In this document: piece after piece, positions 1 through 9,312 of the stretch
How positions within the stretch are numbered: position 1 is the first letter of the stretch
Layout: each line of letters begins with the position of its first letter
Assembly (NCBI GenBank): GCA_019116885.1
Contig: DXAU01000024.1
Coordinates: 1 to 64,000, forward strand
Source: Candidatus Mediterraneibacter pullistercoris
GTDB lineage: Bacteria > Bacillota > Clostridia > Lachnospirales > Lachnospiraceae
Reading direction: 5' to 3'
Length of the DNA: 64,000 nucleotides
Made by a program: the position numbers and the translations under genes
The notes under the pieces: generated by a model
The model's input: only the letters and a program-made list of their open reading frames with translations
What the model was told of the DNA's origin: nothing
The model's database searches: none

Positions 1-1
1 T

Positions 2-856
2 TGTATCTTCCTGTTTGGATTATTTTTCTCGATTCTTGTAAACTTTCAGTATATCATAAGAACTGCCGAGGAGGGCGTTGCCATCACGGTATTCTTTGAA
101 GAGGATGCAACAGACGAGCAGAAACAGGAAATCGGGCAGCAGCTTGAGGAACACGAAGGTGTAGCGGAGGTGAGATATGTCTCTGCAGACGAGGCATGGG
201 AAGAGTTCCAGAAAGAATATTTCGGCGACAATCCCGAGCTGGCGGAAGGATTCAAAGATGATAACCCGCTTGCAAGTTCTGATAACTATGAAGTATATAT
301 GGAAACTACGGACAACAGCGACCAGAGTCTGGTAGCGCGAAGCCGCTCTCTTTCTGAAACACAGAACGAACTGGTAGAATTTGCACAGGGCTTGGACGGA
401 GTCCGTGATGTAAACAAGTCAGATGTAGTTGCCAATACGCTTTCCAGTGTAAATACACTGGTGGCAATTGTATCTGTTGCGATTATTATCATCCTGCTGG
501 GTGTGTCGATCTTCCTGATCAGTAATACAGTTACGATGGGTATTACTGTACGAAAGGAGGAAATTGCGATCATGAAATACATTGGCGCCAAGGACTTTGT
601 CGTCCGGTCGCCGTTCGTGATCGAAGGTCTGATCATCGGTATATTCGGCGCCGCGATTCCGCTGACACTGCTGTATTTCCTGTATGACAGGGCAGTAGAG
701 TATATTATGACGAGATTCCGTATCCTGCAGAACATCATAGACTTTCTGCCTGTGGGAACTGTATATCAGATTCTGCTTCCGATCGGACTTGTCATGGGTA
801 TCGGAATCGGATTCCTGGGCAGTTTCTTCACGGTGCGCAAGCATCTGAAAGTATAA
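2..856 (+). CDS. ftsX: Cell-division ABC transporter permease FtsX (5' truncated by window edge)
   Basis: Open frame runs in from the window start; FtsX-like extracellular domain then TM segments (VTMGITVRKEEIAIMKYIGAKDFVVRSPFVIEGLIIGIFGA). Confidence 0.9.
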   Translation, partial: CIFLFGLFFSILVNFQYIIRTAEEGVAITVFFEEDATDEQKQEIGQQLEEHEGVAEVRYVSADEAWEEFQKEYFGDNPELAEGFKDDNPLASSDNYEVYMETTDNSDQSLVARSRSLSETQNELVEFAQGLDGVRDVNKSDVVANTLSSVNTLVAIVSVAIIIILLGVSIFLISNTVTMGITVRKEEIAIMKYIGAKDFVVRSPFVIEGLIIGIFGAAIPLTLLYFLYDRAVEYIMTRFRILQNIIDFLPVGTVYQILLPIGLVMGIGIGFLGSFFTVRKHLKV

Positions 857-923
857 AACTTCTGACAGAGTATATGTCCGTTCTGGAAATATACTGACAT
901 GATATGAAGGTAAGAGTAAGGGA

Positions 924-962
924 GGACAAAGTGGAAAAAGAAGTTCCGCTTTGTCCTTTTTC
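924..962 (+). terminator. Intrinsic terminator after ftsX
   Basis: GGACAAAGtGGAA...TTCCgCTTTGTCC followed by TTTTTCT. Confidence 0.75.
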
Positions 963-1033
963 TGGTAGAGGGCGGGGAGGCGGGCGAAAGAGCAATATTT
1001 TAATACAGCAAGTGATATCGGAGGCGTGGAGAG

Positions 1034-2260
1034 ATGGAAGATTGGAACAGGAAGAGCGGAAACGATGGCAGAAAGTTCGGTCTGGGTGTATTGACAGGCG
1101 CGCTGGTCACAGCTCTTGTTATCTGTGGCACGGCATGGGTCTGGAAAGTGTTTTCCAATATACGAAACGGGGATTATACATCAGCGAGTACTGTGTCTGA
1201 AACCGACGTAAACGAAAAGCTGGATCAGATCAACAGCCTGATCGAAAAGTATTATCTGTATGAGGATGATATTGATGAAGATACGTTGATCGACGGTATA
1301 TATTCCGGGTATGCAGAAGCATTGGGCGACCCGTATACAGAGTATTACGATGAAGAGGAGACGGAAGCCCTCTATGAGTCCACAACCGGCGAATTTTCGG
1401 GTATCGGAGCTACAATGTCCCGGAGCCTGGACAGCGGTGAGATCACAGTGAGCAATGTGTATCAGGATTCACCGGCAGACAAGGCGGGATTGAAGCAGGG
1501 GGATGTCATTTATGAAGTTGACGGACGCTCTGCATCCGGGCGGGACCTAGAAACGGTCGTATCGTGGATCAAAGGGGAACAGGGGACAGACGTGACTCTG
1601 TGTGTGCTGCGCAATGGCGAAGAAGTAGAATTGACGGCTACGCGTGACATTATCGAAGTACAGACGGTCAGCAGTGAAATGAAAGACGGTCAGATAGGCT
1701 ATATAGCGGTAAGTGAATTTGACAGCGTGACATATGACCAGTTTGAGACGGCTCTTGATGACCTTGAGTCGCAGGGGATGCAGGGGCTTGTTATCGACCT
1801 GAGAGGGAACCCGGGCGGAAATCTTACGACAGTTACGGATATGTTAAAACTCCTCCTTCCGGAAGGAACAATTGTATCGACGAAAGACAAGTACGGCAAT
1901 ACAGAAGAGATCACCTGCGATGGAAAGCATGAATTTACAAAACCGCTGGCTGTTCTTGTAAATCAGTACAGTGCAAGCGCTTCGGAAATATTCAGCGGAG
2001 CAATACAGGATTACGGCACAGGAACTATCGTCGGCACGACTACCTATGGAAAAGGTGTGGTACAGCAGCTCATGGATCTGGGTGACGGAACCTGTCTGAA
2101 AGTGACCATTGCCGAGTATTATACACCGAGTGGCAGGAGTATCAATGGTGCCGGTGTTACACCGGACGTGGAAGTAGAATACGAATATGACGAAAATAAT
2201 CCGGAAGCCGATAACCAGCTTGACAAAGCATTGGAGGTCGTGCGCGGGGAACTGGAGTAA
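1034..2260 (+). CDS. S41 family C-terminal processing peptidase (CtpA/CtpB-like) with PDZ domain
   Basis: N-terminal TM, PDZ (SPADKAGLKQGDVIYEVDGRS), S41 motifs (LRGNPGGNL, SASASEIFSGAIQDYG, TYGKGVVQ). Confidence 0.92.
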   Translation: MEDWNRKSGNDGRKFGLGVLTGALVTALVICGTAWVWKVFSNIRNGDYTSASTVSETDVNEKLDQINSLIEKYYLYEDDIDEDTLIDGIYSGYAEALGDPYTEYYDEEETEALYESTTGEFSGIGATMSRSLDSGEITVSNVYQDSPADKAGLKQGDVIYEVDGRSASGRDLETVVSWIKGEQGTDVTLCVLRNGEEVELTATRDIIEVQTVSSEMKDGQIGYIAVSEFDSVTYDQFETALDDLESQGMQGLVIDLRGNPGGNLTTVTDMLKLLLPEGTIVSTKDKYGNTEEITCDGKHEFTKPLAVLVNQYSASASEIFSGAIQDYGTGTIVGTTTYGKGVVQQLMDLGDGTCLKVTIAEYYTPSGRSINGAGVTPDVEVEYEYDENNPEADNQLDKALEVVRGELE

Positions 2261-2303
2261 GAAAGTAAAAGTTCAGTCCGTGTCAATTTTACAAAAAAAG
2301 AGC

Positions 2304-2332
2304 TTGCAATTTGAAAAACAGTGTGATAATAT
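2304..2332 (+). promoter_or_regulatory. Sigma-A promoter for T-box leader/aspS-gatCAB
   Basis: TTGCAA-N17-TAATAT. Confidence 0.6.
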
Positions 2333-2374
2333 TGGAAACATATTTTAACAGGCTAAAGTGTTAAAATTGAGAAA

Positions 2375-2815
2375 GGCAATGAACAAGACTCTGATTTCCA
2401 GAAACTGACAGGAAGCAGGCGTCACCGACTGAGAGCGCCGGACAGCGGAGGAGATCATGGGAACACTTGGGAGCTGACCGTCTGAACAGATGCGGGAAAT
2501 CCGGCATAAAGTAGGGCGGTACGTAAAGCATACGTTACATGCAAAGAGGGGAACCCTGATTACTTAGCGAGGTTCTTTCGAGCTTAGTAAGCAGGAGTTG
2601 TTCTTGGGAACTTGGCGAGGTATTTTCGAGCCTAGAGAGCAAGAACTTCAAATGCTGAGCGAACGGAACTTCCTTGGATATAGCGCTTGATGAGAGCAAG
2701 TTAAAGGTGCAGATCGAGTTTAGTGCGAGGGTTCAATGCGGGTGGTACCGCGGATTTTATCTTGATAATTTCCGTCCCGGGATACTTAAGTATCCCGGGG
2801 CGTTTTGTTTTCCCC
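2375..2815 (+). promoter_or_regulatory. T-box leader upstream of aspS-gatCAB
   Basis: T-box antiterminator sequence GGTGGTACCGCGG at 2741-2753 followed by perfect palindromic terminator CCCGGGATACTTAAGTATCCCGGG + GCGTTTTGTTTT. Confidence 0.9.
2774..2812 (+). terminator. T-box-controlled intrinsic terminator
   Basis: 12-bp perfect stem CCCGGGATACTT/AAGTATCCCGGG plus T-rich tail. Confidence 0.85.
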
Positions 2816-2845
2816 GGGATGCAAGATCTGAAAGGAGAGAAAACA

Positions 2846-4177
2846 ATGGAACTGGTAAAAGGTGTAAAGAAATCAGAAACTCTGGAACTTGCAGAACTGC
2901 TTGAGAAAGGTGTAAAAGGTCAGACGGTGAAAGTAAACGGCGCTGTCCACACGATCCGTGATATGGGTACGGTAGCGTTCGTGATCCTCAGAAAACGCGG
3001 CGGCCTTGTACAGTGTGTGTATGAGAAAGGCGTGTCGGGCTTTGATCTTAAGGATGTGAAAGAGGGTGCCACGATAGAAGTTACAGGTATTGCGGCGGAA
3101 TCGGAGAAAGCGCCCCACGGCATTGAGATCCGTCTGAGAGGTATCCGCATCTTAAGCGAACCGGCAGCGCCGATGCCCCTGCCGATCGCGAAGTGGAAGC
3201 TGAATACTTCTCTTGAGGCGAAGCTGAACTATCGTCCGGTTTCCCTCAGAAACTTAAGGGAACGCGCGGGATTCCGGATTCAGGAAGGTCTTGTGAGAGG
3301 ATTTCGGGATTTCCTTTACAGAGAGGGATTTACAGAAATCCACACTCCCAAGATCGGGGCGAAGAGTGCGGAGGGCGGGGCGAACCTGTTCCGTCTGGAC
3401 TATTTCCACAGACCGGCGGTCCTTCAGCAAAGCCCGCAGTTCTACAAACAGATGATGGTCGGGGTGTTCGACAGGGTATTTGAAACAGCTCCTGTATTCC
3501 GGGCGGAAAAACACAATACAAAACGCCATCTGAACGAATATACGAGCCTTGATTTTGAGATGGGATATATCGACGGATTCGAGGACGTGATGGCTATGGA
3601 GACCGGTTATCTCCAGTACACGATGAAACTTCTCGAAGAAGAATATGCAGACGAGATCAGAATACTCGGGATCGAGCTGCCGGAGACAGAAGACATTCCG
3701 GCTGTGCGGTTTGATGAGATCAAGAAACTTGTCTCTGAAGAGTACGGGCGGAAGATCAGAAGCCCTTATGATCTGGAACCGGAGGAGGAAGTACTCATCA
3801 GCAGATATGCGAAAGAAAAGTGGGATGCGGATTTCGTGTTTGTCACACATTACCCGTCCAGAAAGCGCCCGTTCTATGCGATGGACGATCCGCAGGATCC
3901 GGCATATACACTGAGCTTCGATCTTCTCTTCCGGGGGATGGAGATCACAACAGGCGGACAGCGTATCCATGACTATCATATGCTGCTTGAGAAAATGGCA
4001 CAGCGGGGCATGACAGAAGAGGGCATGGAGCAGTATTTAAATACTTTCAAATACGGCATGCCGCCCCACGGGGGCTTAGGGATCGGTCTGGAGCGTCTGA
4101 CCATGAAACTGACAGGTGACGACAACGTGCGTGAGACCACCTTGTTCCCAAGAGATATGAGCAGACTGGAACCATAG
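2846..4177 (+). CDS. aspS: Aspartate--tRNA(Asn) ligase (likely non-discriminating AspRS)
   Basis: Class II aaRS with N-terminal OB fold; FRAEKHNTKRHLNEYTSLDFEM, GLGIGLERL; ATG at 2846 preceded by AAAGGAGAG; followed by gatCAB. Confidence 0.92.
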   Translation: MELVKGVKKSETLELAELLEKGVKGQTVKVNGAVHTIRDMGTVAFVILRKRGGLVQCVYEKGVSGFDLKDVKEGATIEVTGIAAESEKAPHGIEIRLRGIRILSEPAAPMPLPIAKWKLNTSLEAKLNYRPVSLRNLRERAGFRIQEGLVRGFRDFLYREGFTEIHTPKIGAKSAEGGANLFRLDYFHRPAVLQQSPQFYKQMMVGVFDRVFETAPVFRAEKHNTKRHLNEYTSLDFEMGYIDGFEDVMAMETGYLQYTMKLLEEEYADEIRILGIELPETEDIPAVRFDEIKKLVSEEYGRKIRSPYDLEPEEEVLISRYAKEKWDADFVFVTHYPSRKRPFYAMDDPQDPAYTLSFDLLFRGMEITTGGQRIHDYHMLLEKMAQRGMTEEGMEQYLNTFKYGMPPHGGLGIGLERLTMKLTGDDNVRETTLFPRDMSRLEP

Positions 4178-4225
4178 AAGATCACAGAAAGCGCGATTGA
4201 AAGATCAGTAAAAGGAGAGACGGTT

Positions 4226-4519
4226 ATGGCAAATAAAATATCAGACGAGACGATCGAGTATGTCGGAATCCTGGCTAAGCTCGAGTTATCAGATACAGAG
4301 AAAGAAGCTGCAAAGGCTGACATGGAGAAAATGCTGGATTACATTGATACTCTGAATGAGCTGGACACATCCGGTATCGAGCCCATGTCCCATGTGTTTC
4401 CCGTGAACAATGTGTTCCGCGAGGATGTGGTGGCAAACGGCGACGGAAGGGATCAGACGCTGGCAAATGCGCCGCAGAGAAAAGAGGACAGCTTTGAGGT
4501 GCCGAGAACGATCGGTTAA
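4226..4519 (+). CDS. gatC: Asp-tRNA(Asn)/Glu-tRNA(Gln) amidotransferase subunit GatC
   Basis: GatC-like sequence (ILAKLELSDTEKEAAKADMEKMLDYIDTLNELDTSGIEPMSHVFP); between aspS and gatA. Confidence 0.95.
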   Translation: MANKISDETIEYVGILAKLELSDTEKEAAKADMEKMLDYIDTLNELDTSGIEPMSHVFPVNNVFREDVVANGDGRDQTLANAPQRKEDSFEVPRTIG

Positions 4520-4560
4520 AAGCAGTTAAGGCAGAGCATGACAGAAAGGCGGCAAAGAGT

Positions 4561-6066
4561 ATGGAGATATTAGAACTTACAGCTCTCGAGCTGGGAAAAA
4601 AGATAAAAACCGGAGAGGTCACAGTGAAAGAAGCCGTGCAGGCGGCTCTTGACCGTGCAAAAGAAGCAGAACCGATTCTGAACAGTTACGTGACGCTGGA
4701 CGAGGAAGGCGCGTATGCGCAGGCAGAAGAGATCCAGAAGAAGATTGACGCAGGTGAACTGAAAGGACCTTTGGCAGGCGTTCCTGCTGCGGTTAAGGAT
4801 AATATGTGTATCGAAGGGCAGCTTACGACGTGCAGCTCGAAGATACTTTCTGATTTCAGACCGACATATACTGCCGAAGCGGTGGAAAATCTGAAACAAG
4901 CGGGAGCGGTCATCATCGGCAAGACGAACATGGACGAATTTGCTATGGGGAGCACTACGGAGACTTCATATTACGGGGCGACGAAAAACCCGCACAACAC
5001 GGCACATGTGCCCGGCGGTTCTTCGGGCGGTTCCTGTGCAGCGGTAGCGGCCGGGGAGTGTTTCGGAGCGCTTGGCTCCGATACGGGAGGATCGATCAGA
5101 CAGCCAAGTTCATTCTGCGGCGTAGTTGGGCTGAAGCCGACATACGGCACAGTTTCCAGATATGGACTGATCGCCTACGGTTCTTCACTTGACCAGATCG
5201 GGCCGATTGCAAAGGATGTGTCGGACTGCGCGGCATTTCTGGAAGCGATCTCCTCCCATGACATAAAGGACAGCACTTCGGTAAAACGAGGAGACTATGA
5301 TTTCATGAGCGCTCTGGAGGATGATGTGAAAGGTCTTAAGATCGGAATACCGAAAGACTACATGGGAGACGGGCTCGACCCGGAAGTAAGAGATGCAGTC
5401 CTGCGTGCGGCGAAAGTACTGGAAGAAAGAGGGGCGTCCGTCCAGACATTTGATCTCGGACTTGTGAAATATGCAATCCCGGCATACTACACGATTGCCT
5501 CAGCGGAGGCAAGCTCGAATCTGGAACGGTTCGACGGTGTGAAATACGGATACAGGACAAAGGAGTACGAAGGACTCCATAACATGTACAAGAAGACAAG
5601 GTCAGAGGGATTCGGAGCGGAAGTAAAGCGCCGCATTATGCTTGGATCTTTTGTTTTAAGTTCCGGATATTATGATGCGTATTATCTGAAAGCGCTGCGG
5701 ACGAAAGCGCTCATTAAGAAGGAGTTTGACAAGGCATTTGAAAAATATGATCTTATCCTTGGTCCGGCAGCGCCGACGACAGCGCCGGAGCTTGGTAAGA
5801 GCCTGAGCGATCCGCTTAAGATGTATCTGGGGGATATTTATACGATCTCAGTAAACCTTGCCGGACTTCCGGGAATGACGATTCCGGTCGGGAAAGATCA
5901 GAAAGGTCTGCCGATCGGGATGCAGCTCATCGGAAATGCCTTTGAGGAGAAGACGCTGATCCGGGCGGCGTACACTTATGAGTGCGCCACGGAAAAACAG
6001 TATGAGGAAATGGCGGATATCAGCAAAGCGGCTGTGGACGCAGCGGCGGAAAAGGAGGTGCGCTAG
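4561..6066 (+). CDS. gatA: Asp-tRNA(Asn)/Glu-tRNA(Gln) amidotransferase subunit GatA
   Basis: Amidase signature (GGSSGGSCAAVAAGECFGALGSDTGGSIRQP). Confidence 0.97.
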   Translation: MEILELTALELGKKIKTGEVTVKEAVQAALDRAKEAEPILNSYVTLDEEGAYAQAEEIQKKIDAGELKGPLAGVPAAVKDNMCIEGQLTTCSSKILSDFRPTYTAEAVENLKQAGAVIIGKTNMDEFAMGSTTETSYYGATKNPHNTAHVPGGSSGGSCAAVAAGECFGALGSDTGGSIRQPSSFCGVVGLKPTYGTVSRYGLIAYGSSLDQIGPIAKDVSDCAAFLEAISSHDIKDSTSVKRGDYDFMSALEDDVKGLKIGIPKDYMGDGLDPEVRDAVLRAAKVLEERGASVQTFDLGLVKYAIPAYYTIASAEASSNLERFDGVKYGYRTKEYEGLHNMYKKTRSEGFGAEVKRRIMLGSFVLSSGYYDAYYLKALRTKALIKKEFDKAFEKYDLILGPAAPTTAPELGKSLSDPLKMYLGDIYTISVNLAGLPGMTIPVGKDQKGLPIGMQLIGNAFEEKTLIRAAYTYECATEKQYEEMADISKAAVDAAAEKEVR

Positions 6067-6068
6067 TT

Positions 6069-7505
6069 ATGGCAAAACAGTATGAGACAGTCATCGGACT
6101 TGAAGTTCATATCGAGCTGTCAACGAAGACGAAGATCTTCTGCGGATGCAGCACAGAGTTTGGAAGCGCGCCGAATACCCACACTTGCCCGGTGTGTACG
6201 GGGATGCCCGGATCTCTTCCGGTTCTCAATAAGAAGGTGGTAGAATATGCCATGGCTCTGGGACTTGCTGCAAACTGTAAGATCACACAGGTGTGCAAGT
6301 TCGACCGGAAGAACTACTTCTATCCGGACAACCCGCAGAACTATCAGATCTCCCAGCTTTATCTTCCGATTGCGAGGGACGGATACGTGGAGATCGAGAC
6401 GCAGACGGGCAGGAAGAAAGTGCGCATCCACGAGATGCATATGGAAGAAGACGCCGGGAAACTGGTGCATGATGAGTGGGATGACACTTCTCTTGTAGAT
6501 TACAACCGCAGCGGCGTGCCGCTTGTGGAAATTGTCTCTGAGCCGGATATGCGCTCTGCGGATGAAGTGATCGCATATCTGGAGAAGCTGCGGATGATTG
6601 CGCAGTATCTCGGAGTATCGGACTGTAAACTCCAGGAAGGCTCCATGAGAGCCGATGTGAACCTGTCCGTCCGTGAAGCCGGATCGGAAGATTTTGGTAC
6701 AAGGACAGAGATGAAGAATCTGAACTCATTTAAGGCAATCGCCCACGCGATCGAGGGAGAACGGCAGAGGCAGATCGAGATCCTCGAAGAAGGCAAAGAA
6801 GTCGTTCAGGAGACGAGAAGATGGGATGACAACAAAGAACATTCCTATGCCATGCGTTCCAAAGAAGATGCGCAGGACTATCGTTACTTTCCGGAGCCGG
6901 ATCTTGTGCCCATCGTGATCAGCGATGAGTGGATCGCAGAAATCAAAGCACGTCAGCCGGAACTTCGCTCTGAGAAACTGGAGCGGTATAAGAAAGAATT
7001 TGATATTCCGGAGTATGATGCAGGGATAATTACAGAGTCGAAGAAAGTTGCTGATCTTTTCGAGGCAGCGGCTGAAATATGCGGGAAGCCGAAGAAAGTG
7101 GCAAACTGGATCATGGGCGAGATGTTCCGTCTGATGAAAGATAAGAGTGCAGAGCCGGAAGATCTGAATTTCTCACCGGAGCATCTGGCAAAACTCATTG
7201 ATATGACAGATGCAGGAACGATCAGCGTCTCTGTGGCGAGAAAAGTCTTCGAGCATATCTTTATGGATGACGTCGATCCGGAGACCTATGTGGAAGAGAA
7301 CGGACTTAAGACAGTGAGCGATGAGGGCGCCATCAGAGCAGCAGTTGAGAAAGTCCTTGCGGATAACCCACAGGCGGCCGCAGACTACAAGGGCGGCAAG
7401 GAGAAAGCGTTCGGAGCGCTTATGGGACAGAGCATGAGGGCACTGAAAGGAAAAGCCGATCCGGGAACCGTTACAAAGATGATTAAAGCGCTGCTGGATC
7501 AGTAG
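6069..7505 (+). CDS. gatB: Asp-tRNA(Asn)/Glu-tRNA(Gln) amidotransferase subunit GatB
   Basis: GatB N-term (YETVIGLEVHIELSTKTKIFCGCSTEFG, NTHTCPVCTGMPGSLPVLN). Confidence 0.97.
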   Translation: MAKQYETVIGLEVHIELSTKTKIFCGCSTEFGSAPNTHTCPVCTGMPGSLPVLNKKVVEYAMALGLAANCKITQVCKFDRKNYFYPDNPQNYQISQLYLPIARDGYVEIETQTGRKKVRIHEMHMEEDAGKLVHDEWDDTSLVDYNRSGVPLVEIVSEPDMRSADEVIAYLEKLRMIAQYLGVSDCKLQEGSMRADVNLSVREAGSEDFGTRTEMKNLNSFKAIAHAIEGERQRQIEILEEGKEVVQETRRWDDNKEHSYAMRSKEDAQDYRYFPEPDLVPIVISDEWIAEIKARQPELRSEKLERYKKEFDIPEYDAGIITESKKVADLFEAAAEICGKPKKVANWIMGEMFRLMKDKSAEPEDLNFSPEHLAKLIDMTDAGTISVSVARKVFEHIFMDDVDPETYVEENGLKTVSDEGAIRAAVEKVLADNPQAAADYKGGKEKAFGALMGQSMRALKGKADPGTVTKMIKALLDQ

Positions 7506-7528
7506 AGAAGAGATAAGAAAAATGAGAA

Positions 7529-7563
7529 CCGGGTACGGCGGTCAGCCGTACCCGGAAGTTTTT
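7529..7563. terminator. Terminator between convergent gatB and aminotransferase gene
   Basis: CCGGGTACGGC-GGTCA-GCCGTACCCGG then AAGTTTTT. Confidence 0.8.
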
Positions 7564-9097
7564 ATGCCTGATGATAATAACTGAAGAAATCTGAGATCTT
7601 CTTCACAGATTCTTTTAACACCTCGATCCTCGGCAGATATACCACGCGGAAGTGGTCCGGATGCTGCCAGTTGAATCCGCCGCCGTGGATGAGCAGTATC
7701 TTTTTGTCCCTCAGAAGATCCAGAGCGAACTGTTCGTCGTTTGTGATGTTGAACTTCTTTATATCCATTTTCGGGAAGATGTAAAAGGCCGCTTTTGGTT
7801 TCACCGCGCTGATGCCCGGGATGTCCGTCAATGCCTTGTAGATGTAATCCCTCTGTTCACGGATGCGTCCGCCAGGCCCAATGTAATCTCTCACGCTCTG
7901 GTGTCCGCCGAGTGCGGTCTGGACGATCGACTGCGCTGGAACATTGGAACAGAGGCGCATGTTAGAAAGCATCCTGAGCCCTTCGATATAATCCCGGGCA
8001 ATGTTCTGATTTCCGCTTAAGATCATCCATCCGATCCGGAATCCTGCGATCATATGCGACTTGGACAGACCGCTGAAAGTGACGCAGAAGAGATCGGGAG
8101 CCAGGGATGCGATGGAGATATGTTCCTCATCATCCATTACCAGCCGGTCATAAATTTCATCTGAGAAAATGATAAGCTGATGTTCTCTTGCAACGTCGAT
8201 GATCTGCTCCAGTACTTCTTTCGGATACAGCGCACCGGTAGGATTGTTCGGATTGATGATGACAATGGCTTTTGTCCGGTCCGTGATCTTCCGTTTGATA
8301 TCATCGATATCCGGATACCACTCTGCCTGTTCATCACAGATGTAGTGCACCGCCTTTCCTCCGGCGAGAGTCGCGCATGCAGTCCACAGCGGATAATCCG
8401 GCGAGGGGATCAGAATCTCGTCTCCGTCATCCAGCAGTGCGGACATACAGATATTGATAAGTTCGCTGACACCGTTTCCCGTATAGATGTCTTCCACTGA
8501 GACATTCGGCAGGTTTTTTAACTGCGCGTACTGCATGATCGCTTTTCTGGCTGAAAAGAGTCCCTGAGAATGGGAATATCCCTCGCACTCTGTGAGCTGG
8601 CGGCGCATGTCGTAGATCACTTCATCCGGCGTCTGGAATCCAAACGGAGCGGGGTTTCCGATGTTCAGCTTTAATATCCGGGTTCCGGCTTCCTCCATAC
8701 GGGCCGCTTCATCGACAACCGGTCCCCTTACATCATATAAGACATTATCGAGTTTTGAAGATTTTTGGAATGTTCGCATTTTCCTGTCCCCCCCAGCAGT
8801 ATTATTTTTCATGTTCCTGTTCTGTCCTGCGTCCATGATGCCGGCATCAGATACAGAGCTGTCCGGCGCGTCTGACGGATTGTCTCCGCGCAGCCATTTT
8901 TCATCGACCTGGAGCGCCTCGGCCAGAAAATGCAGGATGTCAGGCCGGGGCAGAGTCTTTCCGCTCACATACTGGCTGATATGACTCTTGCCGAGTTTTA
9001 CGCCCTGTTCCGATGCCGCGCGGACCAGATCGACTTGCTTTTTTCCCTGTAGATCCATAGAAGCCTTAAGGCGCATTGCGAAAGTTTCTTTTGACAT
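7562..9097 (-). CDS. XRE-family HTH / class I PLP-dependent aminotransferase fusion
   Basis: N-term HTH (QVDLVRAASEQGVKLGKSHISQYVSGKTLPRPDILHFLAEALQV), then full fold-type I aminotransferase (NPNNPTGALYPKEVLEQI, SDEIYDRLV, FSGLSKSHMIAGFRIGW). Confidence 0.9.
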   Translation of the reverse strand: MSKETFAMRLKASMDLQGKKQVDLVRAASEQGVKLGKSHISQYVSGKTLPRPDILHFLAEALQVDEKWLRGDNPSDAPDSSVSDAGIMDAGQNRNMKNNTAGGDRKMRTFQKSSKLDNVLYDVRGPVVDEAARMEEAGTRILKLNIGNPAPFGFQTPDEVIYDMRRQLTECEGYSHSQGLFSARKAIMQYAQLKNLPNVSVEDIYTGNGVSELINICMSALLDDGDEILIPSPDYPLWTACATLAGGKAVHYICDEQAEWYPDIDDIKRKITDRTKAIVIINPNNPTGALYPKEVLEQIIDVAREHQLIIFSDEIYDRLVMDDEEHISIASLAPDLFCVTFSGLSKSHMIAGFRIGWMILSGNQNIARDYIEGLRMLSNMRLCSNVPAQSIVQTALGGHQSVRDYIGPGGRIREQRDYIYKALTDIPGISAVKPKAAFYIFPKMDIKKFNITNDEQFALDLLRDKKILLIHGGGFNWQHPDHFRVVYLPRIEVLKESVKKISDFFSYYHQA

Positions 9098-9113
9098 AGT
9101 TGATGTCCCCTTG

Positions 9114-9209
9114 AGTTCAAAATGTAAAGTTCAATTTGAGTTAGGGATACTATAACATGAAAAAGAAATGAGTTCAATAGAAAAAGGAAAAGTTCAAAAT
9201 AAAGTTCAA
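9114..9209. repeat. Five AGTTCAA direct repeats in the divergent promoter region
   Basis: AGTTCAA at 9114, 9128, 9171, 9191, 9203. Confidence 0.8.
9149..9177 (-). promoter_or_regulatory. Sigma-A promoter for the XRE-aminotransferase gene
   Basis: Minus strand TTGAAC-N17-TATAGT; -35 lies inside an AGTTCAA repeat. Confidence 0.7.
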
Positions 9210-9231
9210 CTAATTATAAAGAAAAAATAAA

Positions 9232-9274
9232 TTAGCACTCGAGGCTTGACGTGGCTAATAACTTCTGCTATATT
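9232..9274 (+). promoter_or_regulatory. clpB promoter with degenerate CIRCE-like inverted repeat
   Basis: TTGACG (9246-9251)-N17-TATATT (9269-9274); exact CIRCE left arm TTAGCACTC at 9232 and imperfect right arm ending GCTAA. Confidence 0.6.
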
Positions 9275-9312
9275 TCTACTAGAACACGAACAAAGTGAAG
9301 GAGGGAAGAGCC

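Noticed and set aside
904-1200. 98-aa plus-strand ORF
   Set aside because: Overlaps the ftsX terminator and the start of the S41 protease in another frame.
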